From Microplitis mediator (Eukaryota; Arthropoda; Insecta; Hymenoptera; Braconidae): a stretch of DNA of 64,000 nt. The stretch covers positions 23,187,563 to 23,251,562 of the forward strand of contig NC_079971.1 of the NCBI RefSeq assembly GCF_029852145.1, read 5' to 3'. The notes beneath the pieces were generated by a model. The model was given only the letters and a program-made list of their open reading frames with translations, was not told where the DNA came from and ran no database searches. Made by a program: the position numbers and the translations under genes. Below, in pieces: positions 57,801-64,000 of this stretch. Each line of letters opens with the position of its first letter. The stretch's first letter is position 1.

Positions 57801-60800
57801 AGTAATTAAACCAAATTTCCACTTGCCATAGAAACAATTTTTTTTTTTCCGGGCGCGCAAAACAGGCCACCCCCAAAAGGAAGTAAAAAACTCCTCCTTT
57901 TATTTAAAAAAAAATTATCTAGGGGAGGGTGGGGCAAAGCGGCCCCCCTTAAATTTTGATAAAAAAAAAAGTTTTTTTTTTTCGACTAATGACTATAAAT
58001 CCGATATGTTTGTGCACTTTTAGCCTTACGCATGACATCTGGGACAAAATGGACAAGCCGAAAATTTTGAAAAAGTTATTTTTTCATATAGGGGAGGGTG
58101 GGGCAGAGCGGCCCCCCTAAGCCAATTATTATTTTTTGTGGCTTTCAACCATAAGATCACTTTACTTTTGTCCTATTTTGAACAAATTTATGGACATTAT
58201 GCCAAAATTCTGAAAATTTTTTTTTTTTTTTGTGGGGCAGAGCGGCCCCCCTTCAAAAAGTGATAAAAAAAATTTTTTTTTTCGTTTTTTTTTTTTTTAA
58301 ATTGTTTTCATCATTAAGAATGTATTTCTTTCTCTTGACAACTATTTTTGGTTTTATATTACTCAAAATAAATTTTTTAAAGCGTAAAAAATCGTTCACT
58401 CTCGATTACCTTAATTACTAATTGTTATTTAATAAAAAAAAAAATCAATTCTATAATTTTACTTTATTTCAAAAATTTATCAACTAAAAAAAAAAATTTA
58501 ATTTTTATAAATTTTTAGTGAGCAAATTTGCCTCTTACATAGAGAAACGGCCGAAAAATATGAAAAAATAATTTTTGCGGAAGTTTCGGTTGGTCCATTT
58601 TGCCCCAGGTGTTATGCGTAGGGCTAGAAATGTGGAATTATAATAATTTTTTTTTAATTTGACGATAAAAATATGAAAAAATCACTTTTTCAAAATTTTG
58701 TGCTTGTCCATTTTGCCCCAAATGTCATGCGTAGGGGTAAAAATGCGCAAACATATCGAATTTATAGTAATTAGTCGAAAAAAAAAAAATTTTTTTTTTG
58801 GTCAAAATTTCAGGGGGGCCGCTCTGCCCCACCCTCCCCTATTTATCGTCAAATTAAAAAAAAATTATGATATTTCCACATTTCTAGCCCTATATACACA
58901 TAACACCTGGGGTGAAATGGATCAGCCAAAACTTCTGAAAAAATTATTTTTCCATATTTTTCGGCCGTTTCTCTATGTCTGAGGCAAATTTGGTCACGAA
59001 AAATATTCGAAAATAAAAATTTTTTTTCAATTGATAAATTTTTGAAAAAATGTAAAACTATTTATAATCTAAAAAATTAACAAACACGTTTTTTGGGATC
59101 AAAGTAATGAGAAATAAGAAATATAGAATTGTTTTTTTTTTTTTATTAAATAACAATTAGTAATTAAGCTAATCGAGGGTGAACGATTTATTACACCTAA
59201 AAAAATTTTTTTTGAGTAATATAAAACCAAAAATAGTTGTCAAGAGAGAGAAATACATTCTTAATGATGAAAACAGTTTTAAAAAAAAAAAAAAGGAAAA
59301 AAATTTTTTTTTATCATTTTTTGGAGGGGGGCCTCTCTGCCCCACAAAAAAAAAATTTTTTCTCTGAATTTCGGCAAAATGTCCATAAATTTGTTCGAAA
59401 TAGGACAAAAGTAAAGTGATCTGATGGTTGAAAGACACAAAAAGTAATAATTGGCTTAGGGGGGCCGCTCTGCCCCACCCTCCCCTATGTCTACTAAGAA
59501 AAAAAAAATATTTGCAATATTGTTAGTAAATAAAGATGCCAAAAAAAGAATCATTGAACATAAATACTATGTATTAAATTTATATAAAATGATGTGGGGC
59601 AAGTGTGCGCAAACCCAAGCATTTTAGTCCAAAATGAATAGGTTTTCGCACTTACCCATATTGCCCATTTGCCTCACATGACTTTACAACAAAAAAACCG
59701 TATGTATTTTTTGAGACCAACAATACATTAAGTCCAATAATAAATTCTTAAAAAAACAATTTGGGACACTAAAAATTTTACAAATCAATTATAAGAGTCT
59801 ATATGACGGCGAAAAATAATTTTGAAAATAAAAATTTTTGGGGAGGCCTGTTTTTCCCACCCTTACCCTGCTAACATTACCCTGGCTGATTATACTATAT
59901 TTTTATTATCACAGTTCATTTTGGAATGGCTTGTAGCTCAAATGTAGAATGCACTCGTCACATAAAAAATTCCAAATGTTCATCAATGAATGTATGTACT
60001 TGTCTTAAAACTTATTATCCGCTCAACATAAAGTCATGTGCCCCAACATTTAATCAATTTTGTGAAATTAATGAACCATGCGCCAATATTAATTCCATGT
60101 GCATTGATAATAAGTGTCAATGTAAACCTGACTACATTTATCGATCATTGCAATGTATTCCATGTGAGTATTAATTATCAAACTAATTAATACACTTAAA
60201 AATTTTCAAAGTCATTGTATTTTTTAGTAAAATTGCATGGATCTTGTAATATCAATAAAGATTGTGACCAAATAGAAAACACAGTATGCATTGACAATGA
60301 GTGTACATGCAATAAAAATTACATGAAATCATATAATGGAACCTGCAAACCGCTTTTGGGCGGTTTGTGTTCGAAAAATGATGAATGTATGCCTCATCAT
60401 TCCATTTGTGTTGATAATGTATGTAAATGTAGACTTGATCACGTGCAACAGTCCAATGAAAAATGTTTACCATGTAAGTTTAATTTTATTCGATAGTAAA
60501 TATTACATTTTATTGATGAATTTATTTGAAGTGTACTTGAAACAATCCTGTGAATTCACGGAAGAATGCTGCAAAATTAAGTACTCAGTGTGTTTAAATA
60601 ATAAATGTGTTTGTAAAACAAATTATACTGCATGGGGCGATAGTGAGTGCAAAGCACCTATAGGAGAGTATTGTGACAGAGACAAAGAATGTCTATCTCC
60701 AGATTCTACTTGTAATGAAAATAAATGTCAATGCAGAGAAAATTTCATATCTCAATTTGGAAAGTACTGCAAACCTGGTAAGAAAATCATACCATCTTCG

Positions 60801-61879
60801 GAATCAAGTATTCCTTTCAATTTTTTTATGTGTTTATTACTCGTAATATTTGTCGACGTGTGATCCCTTGCGGATCTAAATTACAGTAAATTGCGGTAAT
60901 TACCATAATTTACGGTATGTGGCAGAATTGCGGTAAAAGTGAAGTATTTTTCACTAAAAGTGCGATATTTTATCACGAATTTACGGTAACATTGCAGTAT
61001 TTTACCGTAAACATGCAAATTTACTGCAAAATTACGGAATTTTACCATAAATACTTCACGGTGTTACGATACAATTTCCACAAATTGCGGTAAATTACCC
61101 AACTTACCTATTCTGCCGTAAATTGCCGCAAATTACCGTAAAATGCGGCAAATTTGCAGTAAAATACGGTAATTTACCGTAAGTCGGATCCGCTAGCGAT
61201 GAAAAATAATTTTTTTTTTTTCGGAATTAAATCACAGTTGGATTAGGTAAAACCTGTAAAACCGATTCAAACTGCAATATGATAACAAATGCTACATGCT
61301 CTCGCCATAAAATATGTACATGTCATGGAAATCATTATGCATTAAGTGAATTAGCATGCGCACCAATTCTAGGCGGATATTGCGAAAATAGCAATAATTG
61401 TTTTTACCCGAATAATAATCACGTTTCTTTCGATTTATTTAACTGTGTTGATAACGAGTGTCGATGCAATCTTAATTCTAGCTCTATCTCTGATAGTCAG
61501 TGTCTAGACAGTGAGTTTTTCTTTAAAATATTTATTATTATAAAAAAAATGATTTAATTTAATCAATTCATTCGTTTTCTAGCTGAGACATTTTTATTTA
61601 CAACTTTATTTTATTATTTCAGCAAGTTTATTGCATTCTTGTTATGAAGATGCAGATTGCGCTGATTTATTGCACACAGAATGTTCTTTGGATATAAAAA
61701 AATGTGTCTGCAAGCCTAATAATATTTCTCTAAATAAATTAACATGTTTTCCACTTATCGGAGGATATTGTACAGCAGATTATCAATGCATGGCTGATCA
61801 TACTGTTTGTATCGATAATTACTGTCAATGCAAGCCTAATTCTGTATTTGTCGCTCAAAATTCATGCGCATATAGTTAA
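54830..61879 (+). CDS. Cluster gene B: secreted multi-EB cysteine-rich protein
   Basis: Hand-built model, 9 exons: 54830-54928, 55012-55105, 57119-57364, 57441-57686, 59915-60163, 60228-60473, 60532-60777, 61238-61510, 61623-61879; 651 aa, TAA stop. Start chosen for the signal peptide (ILYIILIFFNPILG); an in-frame ATG lies 57 nt upstream. Exons 1-2 give the C-x6-C-x8-CC-x5-C-x10-C module. Exons 3-9 each carry two EB/EGF-like half modules joined by PLLGxFC or a variant; CIDNxCxC is in most second halves. Exon 7 has an extra Cys (EECCK) and exon 8 an ~8-residue insertion in its second half. Introns 2-8 are phase 1. Intron 2 is 2 kb and holds two large foldback elements; intron 4 is 2.2 kb and holds nested MITEs. 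Predicted secreted; function unknown. Paralogue of genes A and C. Confidence 0.8.
55190..56217. mobile_element. ~1-kb foldback element, intron 2 of gene B
   Basis: The left arm from TATTAGACTGGATAA to about 55700 is mirrored by the right arm ending TTATACAGTCTTGTATA. Matching blocks include GGGACCAATATTTTT/AAAGTATTGGTCCC and CATCGCAATTTTCTAT. Only a short loop separates the arms near 55735, so transcribed RNA would form a ~500-bp hairpin. Confidence 0.85.
56227..57088. mobile_element. 862-bp foldback element, GGGTGGGCCG ends, intron 2 of gene B
   Basis: GGGTGGGCCGAAAATCCG after TA pairs with CGGATTTTCGGCCCACCC before TA. Arms of ~370 bp are near-complementary, and GTAGAAAATTAAATTTCC-like words match the dispersed ~185-bp repeat family. 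It ends 30 bp before exon 3. Confidence 0.85.
57922..59485. mobile_element. GGGGAGGGTGGGGC element interrupted by its own kind
   Basis: A copy starting at 57922 (GGGGAGGGTGGGGCAAAGCG after TA) stops at 58090, resumes at 58840 with TATTTATCGTCAAATT and ends at 59485 (TCTGCCCCACCCTCCCC before TA). Comparison with the uninterrupted copy at 61904-62650 shows the break falls in CATATTTTTATCGTC. No transposase. Lies in intron 4 of gene B. Confidence 0.85.
58091..58839 (-). mobile_element. Full-length GGGGAGGGTGGGGC element inserted inside another copy
   Basis: 749 bp with GGGGAGGGTGGGGCAGAGCG and its inverse at the ends, flanked by TA on both sides, and in the opposite orientation to the copy it interrupts. 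Frames 58230-58421 and 58698-58982 lie within it and are not genes. Confidence 0.85.
59486..59900 (+). other. Rest of intron 4 of gene B
   Basis: Contains TGTGGGGCAAGTGTGCGCAA near 59594 and a TTTTCCCACCCTTACCC word near 59851; perhaps a diverged relative of the GGGGAGGGTGGGGC family, but clean ends were not found. Confidence 0.35.
60778..60863 (+). other. In-frame extension after gene B exon 7, GPI-signal-like
   Basis: If the GTAAGA donor at 60778 is not used, the frame continues 27 codons to a TGA. The tail has a small-residue stretch (SSESS) followed by the hydrophobic end FNFFMCLLLVIFVDV, as in a GPI-anchor signal. This would yield a shorter, membrane-attached isoform of about 494 aa. 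It may also be chance intron sequence. Confidence 0.3.
60868..61197. mobile_element. ACGGTAA-rich MITE, intron 7 of gene B
   Basis: CTTGCGGATCTAAATTACAG at the left pairs with TTACCGTAAGTCGGATCCGC at the right. The interior is packed with TTACGGTAA/TTACCGTAA words in both orientations. Part of a second copy starts at 63731. Confidence 0.75.
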
Positions 61880-61903
61880 AACCAATAATTTTATATCTAA
61901 TTA

Positions 61904-62650
61904 GGGGAGGGTGGGGCAGAGCAGCCCCCCTGAAATTTTGATCAAAAATAAAATTTTTTTTTTTTTCGACTAATTACTATAAATCCGATATGTTTGCGCA
62001 TTTTTACCCCTACTCATGACATTTGGGGCAAAATGGACAAGCCCAAAATTTTGAAAAAGTGATTTTTTCATATTTTTATCGTCAAATTAAAAAAAAATTA
62101 GTATAATTTCACATTTCTAGCCCTACGCATAACACCTGGGGCAAAATGGACCAGCCGAAACTTCCGAAAAAATTATTTTTTCATATTTTTCGGTCGTTTC
62201 TCTATGTAAGAGGCAAATTTGGTCACTACAAATTTATAAAAATTAAATTTTTTTTTTAGTTGATAAATTTTTGAAATAAAGTAAAACTATAGAATTGATT
62301 TTTTTTTTTATTAAATAACAATTAGTAATTAGGGTAATCGAGAGTGAACGATTTTTTACACTTTAAAAAATTTTTTTCGAGTAATATAAAACCAAAAATA
62401 GTTGTCAAGAGAAAGAAATACATTCTTAATGATGAAAACAATTTAAAAAAAAAAAAAAAACGAAAAAAAACTTTTTTATCACTTTTTGGAGGGGGGCCGC
62501 TCTGCCCCACAAAAAAAAATTTTTTTTTCAGAATTTTGGCAAAATGTCCATAAATTTGTTCGAAATAGGACAAAAGTAAAGTGATCTTATGGTTGAAAGC
62601 CACAAAAAATAATAATTGGCTTAGGGGGGCCGCTCTGTCCCACCCTCCCC
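61904..62650 (+). mobile_element. Intact 747-bp GGGGAGGGTGGGGC element between genes B and C
   Basis: Flanked by TA on both sides, with inverted ends GGGGAGGGTGGGGCAGAGC and its complement. It begins 24 bp after the gene B stop. Inside are blocks such as GGGGCAAAATGGACAAGCC and ACACCTGGGGCAAAATGG. No transposase; frames 62322-62603 and 62344-62553 are from the repeat. Confidence 0.85.
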
Positions 62651-63020
62651 TATATTTTTGTAATCAGTCAAGTTGTATTTGTTAATTATTTTATCAAAAT
62701 TTTATCTGTATCTTAAAACAATATTTTTTCTCAATATTGAACCAGAGCTCTATTTATTTCAACCTGAAAAAAATAAAATGTATTTAAAAATTAAAAAACA
62801 ATTTTTAATTACCAATTTAATAGACTCCAGCGTACTTTTAATAAATAAAGTAATCGATGAAACTATTAAATGTAATAAAATGATCAATTATTAAAACTTA
62901 TTTTTATACTTATTAATAGCTTCACTTTGATAAATTCAATCAAGTCGTCAAAAATTACGACGATCATTAGGAAATTTTTTTAAGTCAATGTATAGTTGTT
63001 TTATAATTTGTTTGAAAACA
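62651..63020. other. Intergenic region before gene C
   Basis: AT-rich. The 73-codon frame 62673-62894 has no domain or signal peptide and is not called. No clear promoter motif was found. Confidence 0.45.
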
Positions 63021-63707
63021 ATGAAATTTTTTGGTTTAATCTTAAGTAAAGTTTTTTCTTTAATTTTGATATTTGCTAATCCAGTTTATGGAAATACGCA
63101 TAATTTAAATGATGATTGTATTAAATATGGAGACCCAGTAAGCATTAGTTCATATTTCAAATTTATATCAAGTATTAATAATAACATTGTGAAAAAAATA
63201 TATATTATTTTTTTTTCTTTAAGTGTAATCCCAAGTCTCCACTACCATGCTGCAGTCTGCATGATTCATGCCGTCAATTGGAAACAGCGGGTTCATTTTT
63301 GTGTACTTTGAAAGGTATTTTTATTCAAATTAACATAGTTATTGATCACTTAAACTGAATTTATAGCAAAACATTGTTTTTTCTTTCGTGTACTAATGGC
63401 ATTGACGCGGTACTAGTACAAAGCGCTTTTGTAAATAAAAAAAAAAAATTTTTTATAGTCCAATTAGGAGACCTCTGTAGAATTGATGATAATTGTAAAG
63501 AAATTCGTCATTCGAAATGTTCAAAAGATAGAAATTGTGTTTGTAGATCGAACAATATTCAAGTAAATGCAACAACTTGTGCGCCATTACTTGGGGAATT
63601 TTGTTGGCAAAATGAACAATGCGCTACTGATAATGCTGTGTGTATTGATATGGAGTGTCAATGCACTACAAATTACATAAGACGGTCCAATAATCAGTGC
63701 TTACAGA
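63021..63707 (+). CDS. Cluster gene C: secreted multi-EB protein, 5' part only
   Basis: First three exons: 63021-63137, 63224-63314, 63459-63707; the gene continues beyond the window. Start chosen for the signal peptide (LILSKVFSLILIFANPVYG); an upstream in-frame ATG at 62988 would spoil it. Exons 1-2 form the C-x6-C-x7-CC-x5-C-x10-C module. Exon 3 carries two half modules with PLLGEFCWQNEQC and CIDMECQC and closely resembles gene B exon 3 (VQLG start, EIRHxKCS and CRSNNIQ shared), marking it as the equivalent first module. Ends on donor A|GTAATT in phase 1. Confidence 0.8.
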
Positions 63708-63730
63708 GTAATTATTATTTTAAATGATAG

Positions 63731-63920
63731 TTTCCCTGGCGAATCCAAATTACGGTAATTGTCGTTTACGGTATTTAAAAGTATTGCAGTATTTTACGGT
63801 GAGTTATGGCATTTTCGGCAAATTTATGGTACTTTTACGGTAAATTTGCAATAGAAGCTCGGTTATTTACCGTAGAGTTGCGAAAATCCTGCGATATTTT
63901 ACCGTAAAGTACATTATTGT
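63731..63920. mobile_element. Second ACGGTAA-type MITE, intron 3 of gene C
   Basis: Starts CCTGGCGAATCCAAATTACG, like the left end at 60868, followed by repeated TTTACGGTA/TACCGTAA words. A matching right end is not seen, so the copy is truncated or interrupted. Confidence 0.55.
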
Positions 63921-63925
63921 GCTGC

Positions 63926-64000
63926 ACTGAAAAAAATAATCGCTAGCTGCTAGCGATTTTTTTCTTTAGCAGCTAGCGATTTTTAATCGTTAGCTGCAAG
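63926..64000. mobile_element. GCTAGCTGCTAGCGATT MITE, cut by window end
   Basis: Starts CTGAAAAAAATAATCGCTAG and repeats TAGCTGCTAGCGATT; same family as 49432-49586. Confidence 0.5.

Noticed and set aside
59169..59438. Minus-strand ORF with hydrophobic segment
   Set aside because: Lies in the GGGGAGGG MITE; near-identical frames occur in its other copies (58230-58421, 62322-62603) with no transposase similarity.
62673..62894. 73-codon ORF before gene C
   Set aside because: AT-rich, Lys/Ile/Asn composition, no cysteines and no signal peptide; not part of the cluster pattern.

Overview
This is a strongly AT-rich eukaryotic window, most likely from an insect. It has long introns with GT/AG boundaries, very low coding density, many microsatellites, and numerous small inverted-repeat transposons with TA target sites. 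The one gene recognisable by sequence is a rotund/squeeze-type (rn/sqz) C2H2 zinc-finger gene of the arthropod kind. The repeat load and the second gene family suggest Hymenoptera, perhaps a parasitoid wasp. That placement is a guess from style, not something the sequence proves.

Layout. Positions 1-21.7 kb contain no gene I can support: microsatellites, two arrays of ~188-190-bp repeats, a 2.2-kb stretch dotted with GGGCCTTAT-type words, a 1-kb minisatellite, MITEs, and two AG|GT junctions that look like recursive splice sites. Positions 21.8-38.4 kb hold a + strand rn/sqz gene built from three phase-0 coding exons (21876-21977, 24360-24611, 37217-38446; 527 codons plus stop). The last exon carries five zinc fingers and a low-complexity C-terminus. 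Exon 2 sits between the arms of a ~870-bp, almost identical inverted repeat. Positions 38.5-46.9 kb are repeats and AT-rich DNA, with one small promoter-like island near 45.5 kb.

Positions 46.9-64 kb hold the most unusual content: a tandem cluster of at least three paralogous + strand genes for secreted, cysteine-rich proteins. Gene A is 46990-51531, 10 exons, 759 aa. Gene B is 54830-61879, 9 exons, 651 aa. Gene C starts at 63021 and runs off the window. Each opens with a signal-peptide exon (phase 0), then a short exon with a CC motif (phase 0 to 1). These two exons together make a six-cysteine module with knottin-like spacing. A train of symmetric phase 1-1 exons follows, each ~80 codons and 12 cysteines, i.e. 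two EB/EGF-like half modules with the signature N-S-x-C-I-D-N-x-C-x-C. I assembled the exons by hand from splice sites and phase. The total coding lengths of A and B come out divisible by three and end in stops, which supports the models. Nearly every long intron and both intergenic gaps hold a different family of foldback MITE, some nested inside one another.

The zinc-finger gene is a predicted nuclear regulator and the cluster encodes predicted secreted proteins. I see no functional link between them beyond adjacency. Functions for the cluster are not assigned; comparison to EB-module proteins is by cysteine pattern only.
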